Assembly (NCBI RefSeq): GCF_009299505.1 | Contig: NZ_WBSM01000005.1 | Coordinates: 124,001 to 188,000, forward strand | DNA from: Bifidobacterium ramosum | GTDB lineage: Bacteria > Actinomycetota > Actinomycetes > Actinomycetales > Bifidobacteriaceae | Reading direction: 5' to 3' | DNA: 64,000 nucleotides | Shown: positions 1-8,403 of the stretch, piece after piece | Layout: each line of letters starts with the position of its first letter | Position numbering within the stretch: the first letter of the stretch is position 1 | Notes under the pieces: model-generated | Databases searched by the model: none | What the model was told of the DNA's origin: nothing | Seen by the model: only the letters and a program-made list of their open reading frames with translations | Position numbers and translations under genes: made by a program

Positions 1-11
1 CTCTCTTCCTC

Positions 12-59
12 AACGGACATACAGCCGAAACACGCCGTCCGATCGGCTGTATGTCCGTT
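12..59. repeat. Family A palindrome, copy A1
   Basis: Arms AACGGACATACAGCCGA and its complement around a 14-base centre, in the gene-free leader of the EamA gene. First of three copies within 250 bases (1-368 holds no gene). Confidence 0.9.
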
Positions 60-111
60 AGAGGTAAAGGACTGGCATCAGCTGAACGAGCGATCCTTCG
101 ACTCTTCCTTC

Positions 112-158
112 AACGTACATGCAGCCGATTTCACCCCTTTAATCGGCTGTATGTACGT
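112..158. repeat. Family A palindrome, copy A2 (GTAC variant)
   Basis: Same palindrome, but both arms carry matching changes: CGTACAT on the left and ATGTACG on the right instead of CGGACAT/ATGTCCG. One arm-internal base pair (T.A for G.C) has been swapped with pairing kept. Confidence 0.85.
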
Positions 159-207
159 CAAGGGAAAACGAACATATGACAATTCGGACCACAAATCCAT
201 CCCTTTC

Positions 208-257
208 TAACGGACATCCAGCCGATTACACGCCCCTAATCGGCTGCATGTCCGTTA
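208..257. repeat. Family A palindrome, copy A3
   Basis: Arms TAACGGACATCCAGCCGATTA and TAATCGGCTGCATGTCCGTTA, with one mismatch (C opposite A). It lies about 110 bases before the EamA start codon. Confidence 0.9.
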
Positions 258-368
258 GGGGGATGCGGGACGACAGGGACAGGAGGGAACGCCGCCGCGC
301 GCCGGCAACGGATCGCGCCGCGACACGGTACGATATATCGCGGCGAATGGCGAGAAGGAGCTCCAATC

Positions 369-1526
369 ATGGTCGATCAGGCACCCGAACAGACACGTAC
401 ACAGACGTCCGAACCGGCATCACACGCATCCTCAACACAACGCAACTCGATCGCATCCAATCAGCGAGACTCACACACACCCGACCCACGCGCACCGCGC
501 AACCCGCGCACATCCGACGCACACAGTCTGCGCGAACCCACCCCGCGTACCCCGCGCGACCCGCATACACCACGCACGCCACGCACGCCACGCACCACGC
601 GCAACCCGCACCAACTTCGCAGGCCAACGCTCTCCCCCACCGTCGGCAAACTCATGCTGCTGGCGTGCGCGATGCTGTGGGGCGGCAGCTATCCGACCGC
701 GAAGGTCGCGATGACCGCCGTCACACCGCAGTGGCTCATGGCCATCCGTCTGCTGGCCGCATCGCTCATCATGTTCATCCTGTTCCGCAAGCAGATCACG
801 CCGTATCTCAACCGCCGCATCATCGTGCCCGGTCTGCTGGTCGGCGTGACGTACTGGGGCACGATGTGCAGCCAGACGGTCGGTCTGACCATGATCGAAC
901 CGGGCCGCAGCGCGTTCCTGACCGCCGCGTACTGCGTGATCGTGCCGTTCACGTCATGGCTGCTCATGAAGCAGCGCCCCACGATCCGCAACCTCGTGGC
1001 CGCCGTGCTGTGCCTGACCGGCGTGGGATGCGTGTCGCTCAGTTCCGGACTGGGCACCCTGTCGATCGGACTGGGCGATCTGCTCACGCTGCTGTGCGCG
1101 CTCGTGTTTTCGTTCAATCTGGTATGGCTGGGCAAGTTCGGCCGCGTGATTCATCCGGTGGCGCTCACGTTCGCGCAGTTCATGACGGCCGGCACGCTGT
1201 TTCTGGTCGGTGCGATCGCGACCGAACCGGCGCCGTCCGCGACCTGGCTGCGGCCAAGCATCCTGCTGTGCCTGGTCTATCTGTTCTTCGGCGCGACGAT
1301 GACCGCGCAGATCATGCAGAACGTCGGTCTCAAGGTGACGCCGCCTTCGCAGGCGTCGCTCATCATGTGTCTGGAGACGGTGTTCAGTCTGCTGTTTTCG
1401 GTGCTGTTCTACGGCGAGCGCGTCGAGGCGGCGGCCGGTGCGGGCTTTGTGCTGATCTTCTCCGCGATCCTGTGCTCACAGATCCATCTCAACGGTCGTA
1501 TGCTCGAGCGGCTTTCGCATAAGTGA
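369..1526 (+). CDS. EamA/DMT-family transporter with long hydrophilic N-terminus
   Basis: Inner-membrane transporter of the drug/metabolite superfamily; substrate unknown. From about residue 93 the protein is ten hydrophobic segments in a 5+5 pattern, and LWGGSYPTAKVA near residue 102 matches the opening of the first EamA repeat. The first ~90 residues are hydrophilic and rich in Thr, Pro and Arg with repeated TPRTP units, unusual for the family. An AAGGAG eight bases before the ATG supports this start, so the extension is probably real. A GC-rich hairpin without a T-run (about 1556-1577) follows. The next gene is zwf on the same strand, but nothing links their functions. Confidence 0.85.
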   Translation: MVDQAPEQTRTQTSEPASHASSTQRNSIASNQRDSHTPDPRAPRNPRTSDAHSLREPTPRTPRDPHTPRTPRTPRTTRNPHQLRRPTLSPTVGKLMLLACAMLWGGSYPTAKVAMTAVTPQWLMAIRLLAASLIMFILFRKQITPYLNRRIIVPGLLVGVTYWGTMCSQTVGLTMIEPGRSAFLTAAYCVIVPFTSWLLMKQRPTIRNLVAAVLCLTGVGCVSLSSGLGTLSIGLGDLLTLLCALVFSFNLVWLGKFGRVIHPVALTFAQFMTAGTLFLVGAIATEPAPSATWLRPSILLCLVYLFFGATMTAQIMQNVGLKVTPPSQASLIMCLETVFSLLFSVLFYGERVEAAAGAGFVLIFSAILCSQIHLNGRMLERLSHK

Positions 1527-1673
1527 CAGCCTGCGGTGGCTTGACCTCGAAGTGGGCCGGCGATGCGTCGCCGGTCCAGAGCCGCACCACACACCGTCGC
1601 GTTGCGTGAATCACGATACGCTGCGCTCGAAATCCCCCGGCGTGCCGCACGCCAGCCCACTAGGATAGGTCGT

Positions 1674-3221
1674 ATGAACGATTCAATAACCTCAGCCGAG
1701 TGGGTCAACCCGCTGCGCGACCCGCGCGATCTGCGTCTGCCACGCATCGCCGGCCCATGCAGCATCGTGATCTTCGGCGTGACCGGCGACCTGTCACGCA
1801 AGAAACTGCTGCCCGCCATCTACGACCTGGCCAACCGCGGCCTCCTGCCGCCGAGCTTCGGCCTGACCGGCTTCGCCCGGCGCGACTGGACCGAGGACCA
1901 TTTCAAGGATTTCGTGCGCGAGAACGTGATCGCGCACTGCCGCACCCCGTTCAAGGAGTCCACGTGGACCCAGCTGGCGGCCGGCATCCGCTTCGTGCAG
2001 GGCACGTTCGAGGACAAGAAGGCGTTCGAGCGACTGTCGAACACGGTGGCCGAACTCGACCGCGACCGCGGCACGCGCGGCAACCACGCGTTCTACATGT
2101 CCGTGCCGCCGCGCGACTTCCCGATCGTGGCGCGCCAGCTCGCCGACTGCGGCCTGTCGCGCTCTTCCGAGGGCGCGTGGCGTCGCGTGATCATCGAGAA
2201 GCCGTTCGGCCATGATCTGGCGAGCGCGAAGGCCCTCGACCACGTCGTCTCCGAGGTGTTCGACCCGTCGAGCGTGTTCCGCATCGACCACTACCTCGGC
2301 AAGGAGACCGTGCAGAACATCCTCGCGCTGCGTTTCGCGAACGCGATGTACGAGCCGATCTGGAACGCGAACTACGTCGACCATGTGCAGATCACGATGG
2401 CCGAGGACATCGGCGTCGCCGGTCGTGCCGGATACTACGACGGCATCGGCGCGGCGCGCGACATCATCCAGAACCATCTGCTGCAGCTGCTTGCGCTGAC
2501 GGCCATGGAGGAGCCGGTCTCGTTCGCCGCGTCCGATCTGATCGCCGAGAAGACGAAGATCCTGTCCGCGGTCCGTCTGCCGCGCGATCTGGCCGCGCAC
2601 ACCGCCCGCGGACAGTATGCGGCCGGCTGGCAGGGTTCGCACGAGGTCGTCGGCTACCTCGAGGAGAAGGGCATCGACCCGTCGTCCACAACCGAAACGT
2701 ACGCGGCGATCCGTCTCGATCTCGACACGCGCCGCTGGGCTGGTGTGCCGTTCTACCTGCGCACCGGCAAGCGACTCGGCAAGCGCGTCACCGAAATCGC
2801 GGTCGTGTTCAAACGTGCGCCGCACCTGCCGTTCGAGTCGACGGCGACGCGCGAGCTCGGCAAGAACGCGATCGTGATCCGTGTGCAACCCGATGAGGGC
2901 GTGACGATGCGGTTCGGCGCGAAGGTGCCGGGCGGCACGTCGATGGAGGTGCGCGACGTGTCGATGGACTTCAGTTACGGCCGTTCGTTCACCGAATCGT
3001 CGCCGGAAGCGTACGAACGGTTGATTCTGGACGTGCTGCTCGGCGATCCGCCGCTGTTCCCGACGACCAAGGAGGTCGATCTGAGCTGGGAGATCCTCGA
3101 CCCGATCGAGGACTTCTGGTCGACGCTCGGCCAGCCGCAGCCGTACCGCGCCGGCACATGGGGACCGGAAGAAGCCGATGAGATGCTCGCCCGCGATGGA
3201 CGCCATTGGAGGATGCCATGA
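1674..3221 (+). CDS. zwf: Glucose-6-phosphate 1-dehydrogenase
   Basis: Oxidises glucose 6-phosphate to 6-phosphogluconolactone with NADP+, the first oxidative pentose-phosphate step, in the cytoplasm. The 515 residues have the nucleotide-binding motif GVTGDLSRKK near residue 35 and the active-site motif RIDHYLGKE near residue 205, and are of normal family length. The open frame extends upstream to 1563, but the ATG at 1674 is preferred: TAGGAT ends 7 bases before it, giving a -10 element for a leaderless transcript, with AGGA as an alternative weak ribosome site. The stop overlaps the opcA start (ATGA), suggesting coupled translation in a zwf-opcA-pgl operon. Confidence 0.97.
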   Translation: MNDSITSAEWVNPLRDPRDLRLPRIAGPCSIVIFGVTGDLSRKKLLPAIYDLANRGLLPPSFGLTGFARRDWTEDHFKDFVRENVIAHCRTPFKESTWTQLAAGIRFVQGTFEDKKAFERLSNTVAELDRDRGTRGNHAFYMSVPPRDFPIVARQLADCGLSRSSEGAWRRVIIEKPFGHDLASAKALDHVVSEVFDPSSVFRIDHYLGKETVQNILALRFANAMYEPIWNANYVDHVQITMAEDIGVAGRAGYYDGIGAARDIIQNHLLQLLALTAMEEPVSFAASDLIAEKTKILSAVRLPRDLAAHTARGQYAAGWQGSHEVVGYLEEKGIDPSSTTETYAAIRLDLDTRRWAGVPFYLRTGKRLGKRVTEIAVVFKRAPHLPFESTATRELGKNAIVIRVQPDEGVTMRFGAKVPGGTSMEVRDVSMDFSYGRSFTESSPEAYERLILDVLLGDPPLFPTTKEVDLSWEILDPIEDFWSTLGQPQPYRAGTWGPEEADEMLARDGRHWRMP

Positions 3222-4204
3222 TTATCGATATGCCGAACACGCGGACCCGTGAGATCTCGCGCAAGATCGACGAACTGCACGAGGAACGCGGCGAGTCCGC
3301 GACCGGCCGCGTGCTCACGCTGCTCATTTCGACCAACGAGGATGAGCTGGAGCATGCGCTGGAACTGGCGAATGCGGCGAGCCGCGAGCATCCGTGCCGC
3401 GTGATCGCGATCAGCCCGAAGCGCGGGGCGGCCGCGGCCGGCGGTCAGAAGGCCGCGGTGGCCGAGAACGATGCGGACGCGCAGGACGAGGAGTCGAACC
3501 TCGACGCGCAGGTGCGCTTCGGCGCGGACGCCGGCGCGGGCGAGATCATCGTGCTGCATCCGCGCGGCGGGCTCGTGCACCATCAGGACACGCTCGTGAT
3601 TCCACTGCTCGTGCCGGACGCGCCCGTGGTGGCGTGGTGGCCGACCGAGGCGCCGGCGAATCCGTCGAAGGACCTGCTCGGCGCGATGGCCCGCACGCGC
3701 ATCACCGACGCGATGCGCTCGTCGAACCCGTACCGCACAATCGCCGACCTGCGCCGCAACCAGTCGTCGAAGAACGTGGACCTGTCGTGGACGCGACTGA
3801 CCGTGTGGCGTGCGATGCTGGCGACGATGCTCGACCAGCCGCCGCACCTGCCGATCAGCACCGTGCGCGTGACCGGACCGAAGGGCTTCCTGCCGATGGA
3901 CATGCTGGCCGCGTGGCTGCGTCTGCGGCTCAACGTGCCGGTTACGGTGGAGGATGTGCCGGGTGCGACCGCCGTGACCGGCGTGTATCTGACCCGCTCG
4001 GACGGCGTGCTCAGTTTGGAGCGGCCGGATGCGGATGGCGGCGTGGCCGTGATCAGCATGCCGGGCGCCTCGCCGCAGACGATCAGCGTGCCCGCGCGTA
4101 CACTCGAGGAATGCCTGAGCGAGGAGCTGCGCCGGCTTAATCCCGACGAGGTCTACGCCGAGGTCATCACCGAAGGCTGGGACCTCATCCATCCCACCGA
4201 CTGA
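3218..4204 (+). CDS. opcA: Glucose-6-phosphate dehydrogenase assembly protein OpcA
   Basis: Actinobacterial and cyanobacterial partner needed for active Zwf tetramers. The 328-residue protein shows OpcA features: the N-terminal RVLTLLISTNEDELEHALELAN stretch (about residues 28-50), and PVVAWWPTEAPANP mid-protein. A TTG at 3206 would also be open, but ATG 3218 has GGAGG at 3208-3212 and overlaps the zwf stop by four bases, so it is chosen. Its position directly after zwf and before pgl is the usual actinobacterial arrangement. Confidence 0.95.
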   Translation: MIIDMPNTRTREISRKIDELHEERGESATGRVLTLLISTNEDELEHALELANAASREHPCRVIAISPKRGAAAAGGQKAAVAENDADAQDEESNLDAQVRFGADAGAGEIIVLHPRGGLVHHQDTLVIPLLVPDAPVVAWWPTEAPANPSKDLLGAMARTRITDAMRSSNPYRTIADLRRNQSSKNVDLSWTRLTVWRAMLATMLDQPPHLPISTVRVTGPKGFLPMDMLAAWLRLRLNVPVTVEDVPGATAVTGVYLTRSDGVLSLERPDADGGVAVISMPGASPQTISVPARTLEECLSEELRRLNPDEVYAEVITEGWDLIHPTD

Positions 4205-4221
4205 TCATTTCGACCATATTG

Positions 4222-4268
4222 GCTCCCCTCAGGGAGGGGAGCTGTCGGCGAAGCCGACTGAGGGGAGC
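4222..4268 (+). repeat. Family D element, copy D1 (operon-internal)
   Basis: GCTCCCCTC-AGGG-GAGGGGAGC hairpin, then a GTCGGC-GAA-GCCGAC hairpin, then a third GAGGGGAGC. It lies between opcA and pgl, and its last GGGGAG sits 11 bases before the pgl ATG, so the repeat seems to supply the ribosome-binding site. Confidence 0.85.
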
Positions 4269-4278
4269 AATCAATCAC

Positions 4279-5070
4279 ATGACCACCCGTACAACCATCA
4301 TTTATCGCGATCCAACCATCCTCGCGCAGGCAGTGGCCGCGCGTACGCTGCTGACGATCGGTGATCTGCTGGCCGAGCCGGGCCGCACGCGCGTCGACAT
4401 CGCCGTGACCGGCGGTACCGACGGCAACCGCGTCTTCCACGAACTGTTGGCCAGCCCGCTCACCGAAGCGGTCGACTGGTCGCGCGTGCATATCTGGTGG
4501 GGCGACGAACGGTTCGTCGCCGCCGACAGCGACGACCGCAACGTCAAACAGGCCCGCGGCGAGTTCCTCGACGCGATGACCGGCGCCGGACTGCTGCCGG
4601 AGTCGAACATCCACCCGATGCCCGCCGACACACGTTCGGACGAGGAAATCGCGGCCGCGTCACCCGAACAGACCGATGCCGTGCTTGCGGCGGCAGCGGC
4701 CGAATATCAGGCCGAACTGGTCGCGGAACTCGGCCCGGAGCCGGCGCTGGACATCGCGATGTTCGGCATGGGACCGGACGCGCATTTCGCATCGCTGTTC
4801 CCCGGACTGCCGCAGGTGCTCATCGATGACCCGCATGTGTTGGTCGCCGGCGTGCGCGACTCGCCCAAGCCGCCGCCGCTGCGATTGACGCTCACCGTGC
4901 CGATGATCGCCCGGTCGCGCCACACATGGGTGTTCACCTCCGAGGAGCGCAAAGCCCCGGCCGTGGCGGCGGCGTTCGCCCGCCCGCGCAACCCTCAGGC
5001 CCCCAGCTCCTTCGCCGACGGGCAGGAGCTGCTGTGGCTCATCGACAAGGGCGCGGCGAGCAAGCTCTGA
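4279..5070 (+). CDS. pgl: 6-phosphogluconolactonase
   Basis: Hydrolyses 6-phosphogluconolactone to 6-phosphogluconate, the second oxidative pentose-phosphate step. The 263 residues carry the family motifs: VTGGTDGNRVFHEL near residue 36, WWGDERFV near residue 75, and GMGPDAHFASLFPG near residue 165. The ATG at 4279 fits the start of homologues (MTTRTTIIYRD) and follows GGGGAG from the family D element. Third gene of the zwf-opcA-pgl operon, facing gnd across a perfect hairpin. Confidence 0.95.
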   Translation: MTTRTTIIYRDPTILAQAVAARTLLTIGDLLAEPGRTRVDIAVTGGTDGNRVFHELLASPLTEAVDWSRVHIWWGDERFVAADSDDRNVKQARGEFLDAMTGAGLLPESNIHPMPADTRSDEEIAAASPEQTDAVLAAAAAEYQAELVAELGPEPALDIAMFGMGPDAHFASLFPGLPQVLIDDPHVLVAGVRDSPKPPPLRLTLTVPMIARSRHTWVFTSEERKAPAVAAAFARPRNPQAPSSFADGQELLWLIDKGAASKL

Positions 5071-5106
5071 CGGACGGCATACACGCATAACACTAACGCT
5101 GGGACG

Positions 5107-5164
5107 ACGAGTGGCGGTTTTCTCTCGCTGAGCGCATGCTCAGCGAGAGAAAACCGCCACTCGT
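5107..5164. terminator. Bidirectional hairpin terminator between pgl and gnd
   Basis: Perfect 27-base arms (5107-5133 and 5138-5164) around GCAT. The stem includes a TTTT/AAAA block and lies between convergent operons. It belongs to none of the repeat families here. Confidence 0.8.
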
Positions 5165-5185
5165 ATTAGTACGGCTCAGGAGCGA

Positions 5186-5337
5186 TCAGGCTTCGATCTC
5201 TTCACGATCCTTGGTGCCTCCGGCCCTGCAATTACGGACTCGCCTACGGCGAGACTCAATGCCGCCTCGCGGCTGTCGCCGCTCAGCCGAAGGCTGCGCG
5301 CAGTCCACCGGGCTGCGCTCTCGTCCTACGATCTCCG
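5186..5337 (-). other. Possible displaced 3' end of gnd
   Basis: Read on the minus strand, this stretch ends in codons for GTKDREEIEA and a stop. That resembles the true Gnd tail AEDGRPEIEA ending at 5338. An 11-base direct repeat GCTTCGATCTC occurs at 5190-5200 and 5342-5352. The intervening 140 bases hold small GC-rich hairpins such as CTCGCCTACGGCGAG. Either the gnd tail was duplicated or an element inserted near the stop; no gene is seen here. Confidence 0.4.
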
Positions 5338-6786
5338 CTACGCTTCGATCTCCGGACGACCGTCTTCGGCCCAAAGAGTGTGGAACGCACCCGGCATGTC
5401 GACGCGCTGGTAGGTGTGGGCGCCGAAGTAGTCGCGCTGGCCCTGGATCAGGGCGGCGGGCAGACGCTTCGAGCGCAGACCGTCGAAGTACTCGAGCGAG
5501 GAGGCGAACACCGGGACCGGCACGCCGAAGGAGATCGCGCGGGTCACGACGCGACGCCACGAGGTCTGCGCGGTCTCGATCGCATCCTTGAAGTACGGCG
5601 CGAACAGCAGGGAGACGTTGGCCTCGCCGGACTCGAACGCGTCGGAGATGCGGTTGAGGAACTTCGCACGGATGATGCAGCCGCCGCGCCAGATGCGTGC
5701 CACCGCGGCCAGATCGATCTTCCAGTCGTACACCTTCGCGGCTTCGGTAATCTCGTTGAAGCCCTGCGCGTACGCGACGATCTTGGACGCATACAGCGCC
5801 TCGCGGATGTCGTTGATGAACGCGGCCTTCTCGGCGGAATCCATCGGCACCACGCCGTGCGGGCCTTCGAACGCCTGCTTCTGGGCCTCGGCGCGCAGCT
5901 CGGTCTGGCCGGACAGGCCACGGGCGAACACGGCCTCGGCGATGCCGGTCACCGGCACGGCCAGATCAAGCGCGGACTGCACGGTCCACGTGCCGGTGCC
6001 CTTCATGCCGGCGTGGTCAACGATCACGTCGACGAGCGGCTTGCCGGTCTTCTTGTCGACCTGATGCAGCACATCCGCGGTGATCTCGATCAGGTACGAG
6101 TTCAGCTCGGTCTTGTTCCATTCCTCGAACACGTCGCCGATCTCGGCCGGAGTCATGCCCAGCGCGCGACGCATCAGATCGTAGCTTTCGGAGATGAGCT
6201 GCATGTCGGAGTACTCGATGCCGTTATGCACCATCTTGACGAAGTGGCCGGCGCCGTTCTCGCCGATGTGCGTAACGCACGGCTCTCCCTCGGCCTTGGC
6301 CGCGATCGACTCGAAGATCGGCTTGAGGGTCTGCCAGGACTCCTCGGAACCGCCGGGCATCATGGACGGTCCGAGCAGCGCGCCTTCCTCGCCGCCGGAG
6401 ACGCCGCAGCCGACGAAGTGCATGCCGCGGGCGGAGATGGCCTTCTCGCGGCGGATCGTGTCCGGGAAGTGGGCGTTGCCCGCGTCCACGATGATGTCGC
6501 CCGGCTCCATGAGATCGGCGAGCTGATTGATCATGTCGTCGGTCGGCTGACCGGCCTTGACCATGATGATCGCGGTGCGCGGCTTCTTCAGCGAGTCCAC
6601 GAACTCGGCCATCGTCTTGGCCGGGAAGAACTGGCCCTCGTCACCGTGCTCGGCGATGAGCTTCTCGGTGCGCGAGTAGTGGCGGTTGAACACGGCCACC
6701 TTGTTGCCGTGGCGCGCGAGGTTGCGGGCGAGGCTGGCGCCCATCGCAGCAAGACCGACAACGCCGACGTTTGCTTCAGCGGACAT
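5338..6786 (-). CDS. gnd: 6-phosphogluconate dehydrogenase, decarboxylating
   Basis: Converts 6-phosphogluconate to ribulose 5-phosphate and CO2. The 482-residue protein opens with the NADP-binding motif VGVVGLAAMGASLARNLA. It has the substrate motif VGCGVSGGEEGALLGPSMMPGG near residue 128 and the active-site helix GAGHFVKMVHNGIEYSDMQ near residue 185. AAAGGA precedes the ATG by about 7 bases, so this gene, unlike several neighbours, has a normal leader. It is convergent with zwf-opcA-pgl, completing the oxidative branch in one locus. The C-terminus (GRPEIEA) may have been remodelled by the sequence at 5186-5337. Confidence 0.97.
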   Translation of the reverse strand: MSAEANVGVVGLAAMGASLARNLARHGNKVAVFNRHYSRTEKLIAEHGDEGQFFPAKTMAEFVDSLKKPRTAIIMVKAGQPTDDMINQLADLMEPGDIIVDAGNAHFPDTIRREKAISARGMHFVGCGVSGGEEGALLGPSMMPGGSEESWQTLKPIFESIAAKAEGEPCVTHIGENGAGHFVKMVHNGIEYSDMQLISESYDLMRRALGMTPAEIGDVFEEWNKTELNSYLIEITADVLHQVDKKTGKPLVDVIVDHAGMKGTGTWTVQSALDLAVPVTGIAEAVFARGLSGQTELRAEAQKQAFEGPHGVVPMDSAEKAAFINDIREALYASKIVAYAQGFNEITEAAKVYDWKIDLAAVARIWRGGCIIRAKFLNRISDAFESGEANVSLLFAPYFKDAIETAQTSWRRVVTRAISFGVPVPVFASSLEYFDGLRSKRLPAALIQGQRDYFGAHTYQRVDMPGAFHTLWAEDGRPEIEA

Positions 6787-7091
6787 GGTTATCCTTTCGA
6801 ATATTTGGCATACATATTCCGCATATCAGTTTATAACCCGGCCGCCACAATCGGCCATGCCCACGGCAAAAGTCGGCAACAAATCAGCTCCCGACCATCT
6901 CATCCGCGACATTCCCGCACGTCATCCGTAACGTCATCCGCGACATCATCCCGTAACACGATCCTTAACACAACGTTCACAACGTGAGACACACAAGAAC
7001 AATCACACGCAGACTCTTACGATGGCGAGGTACATCCGCAAAACGGAACGCATTCATTCACGTACATGTAGTAATAAGAGAGAGAATTTCG
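6787..7091. promoter_or_regulatory. Divergent promoter region gnd / BASS transporter
   Basis: About 305 gene-free bases, locally AT-richer than the surroundings near the gnd end (TATAAAC, GAATATG on the minus strand), so promoters for both genes must lie here. No family palindrome is present, which is uncommon in this window. Confidence 0.5.
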
Positions 7092-8156
7092 ATGGAAAAC
7101 GTGAAGAAATTCGCCGATTGGCTGACCAAGTGGTTCACGGCGATCGTGATCGTCTGGGCCGTGTTCAACTACTTCGTGCCGCAGACCTCGCTGTGGGGCA
7201 AGGCGTACACCGGCTACCTGCTCGGCATCGTGCTGTTCGGCATGGGCCTGACGCTGACGCTGGACGACTTCAAGCGCATCCTCACCCAGCCGCTCATGGT
7301 GGTCGTCGGCACCATCGCGCACTTCGTGATCATGCCGCTTATCGCCGTGCTGCTGTGCTGGATCTTCCGCCTCGATGGCCCGCTGGCCGTCGGCGTGATC
7401 CTCGTCGGCTGCTGCCCGTCCGGCACCTCGTCCAACGTGATGAGCTACCTGTCGCGCGGCGACGTGGCGCTCGACGTGTCGATCGGCATCCTGTCGACCC
7501 TGTGCGCGCCGTTCATGATCCCGCTGCTCATGCAGTGGCTGGCTTCCCAGTATGTGGCCGTGCCGGTCGAGTCCCTGTTCCTCAACGCCGTCAAGGTCGT
7601 GCTCTTCCCGATCGCGCTCGGCGTGATCTGCCACATGATCTTCGGCAAGAAGATCGAAACCGTCACCGTAGCCCTGCCGATCGTCTCGCAGGTCGCCATC
7701 CTGCTCATCATCGGCGTGGTCGTCGCGGCCAACGGCCCGAAGCTGTTCGTCGCATCCTCGCTCATGGCCATCCCGGTCGTCATCCTGCACAACCTCTCCG
7801 GTTACGCGCTGGGTTTCGGCTTCTCCAAGCTTATGTACAAGATCTACCCGAAGGGCTTCCGTTACGCACAGCAGAAGGCTATCACCTTCGAGGTGGGCAT
7901 GCAGGACTCCGCGCTGGGCGCGACGCTGGCGCTGACCTCGTTCGCCTCCAACCCGATCGCGGCCGTGCCGTCCACGTTCTTCTCCGTGTGGCACAACATC
8001 TCCGGCTCCATCCTGTCGAGCTGGTGGCGCAACCACGATGACCGTCATGAGATCCACTGGGATTCCGACAACGGCGAGAAGGGTTCCGCGAAGGACGCCG
8101 ATGCGACCAGCGAGCACGCGTTCGACGCCGACAAGAAGGCCACCGCGGCTAAGTGA
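7092..8156 (+). CDS. Bile acid:sodium symporter (BASS) family transporter
   Basis: Integral membrane protein of 354 residues with about ten hydrophobic segments. GCCPSGTSSNVMSYLSRGDVALDVS near residue 105 is the BASS-family signature (GCCPGG-type loop with SN). FEVGMQDSALGATLA near residue 275 matches the second conserved crossing region. Family members move bile acids, pantoate or other organic anions with Na+; bile salts are plausible for a gut bacterium but not shown. The start follows AAGAGAGAGA. The C-terminal ~40 residues are charged and cytoplasmic. It converges with the aminotransferase over three family B palindromes. Confidence 0.88.
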   Translation: MENVKKFADWLTKWFTAIVIVWAVFNYFVPQTSLWGKAYTGYLLGIVLFGMGLTLTLDDFKRILTQPLMVVVGTIAHFVIMPLIAVLLCWIFRLDGPLAVGVILVGCCPSGTSSNVMSYLSRGDVALDVSIGILSTLCAPFMIPLLMQWLASQYVAVPVESLFLNAVKVVLFPIALGVICHMIFGKKIETVTVALPIVSQVAILLIIGVVVAANGPKLFVASSLMAIPVVILHNLSGYALGFGFSKLMYKIYPKGFRYAQQKAITFEVGMQDSALGATLALTSFASNPIAAVPSTFFSVWHNISGSILSSWWRNHDDRHEIHWDSDNGEKGSAKDADATSEHAFDADKKATAAK

Positions 8157-8221
8157 TCTGATTGGCCGTCTCTGATCGGCTGATCTGATCCGATCCCATC
8201 GCCGCCGTAGTGCACATAAGG

Positions 8222-8263
8222 CCGTAACTCAACACGATCTACGTTCTCCTGTTGAGTTACGGT
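8222..8263. repeat. Family B palindrome, copy B1
   Basis: CCGTAACTCAACA and its complement around 15 bases; first of three tandem copies between convergent genes, where they may act as bidirectional terminators. Confidence 0.85.
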
Positions 8264-8280
8264 CTTTCCTATACCCAAAG

Positions 8281-8329
8281 ACGGCCGTAACTCAACAGTA
8301 ACCGTTCGATAGTGTTGAGTTACGGCCGT
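8281..8329. repeat. Family B palindrome, copy B2
   Basis: ACGGCCGTAACTCAACA and its exact complement around 15 bases. Confidence 0.85.
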
Positions 8330-8344
8330 TTACGGTAACGACAA

Positions 8345-8391
8345 CGACCGTAACTCAATGACAGACGCGACATAATGTTGAGTTACGGCCG
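8345..8391. repeat. Family B palindrome, copy B3
   Basis: CGACCGTAACTCAA paired with TTGAGTTACGGCCG (one mismatch), 12 bases before the aminotransferase stop on the other strand. Confidence 0.85.
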
Positions 8392-8403
8392 CCGCGCGAT
8401 CCG

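Noticed and set aside
176..1522. 448-codon frame overlapping the EamA gene
   Set aside because: Arg/His-rich, runs through family A copy A3, while the other frame gives a clean ten-segment transporter with a ribosome site.
5380..6987. 535-codon open frame on the plus strand opposite gnd
   Set aside because: Gnd is unmistakable on the other strand; in high-GC DNA the antisense frame stays open. The product is composition-biased with no family features.
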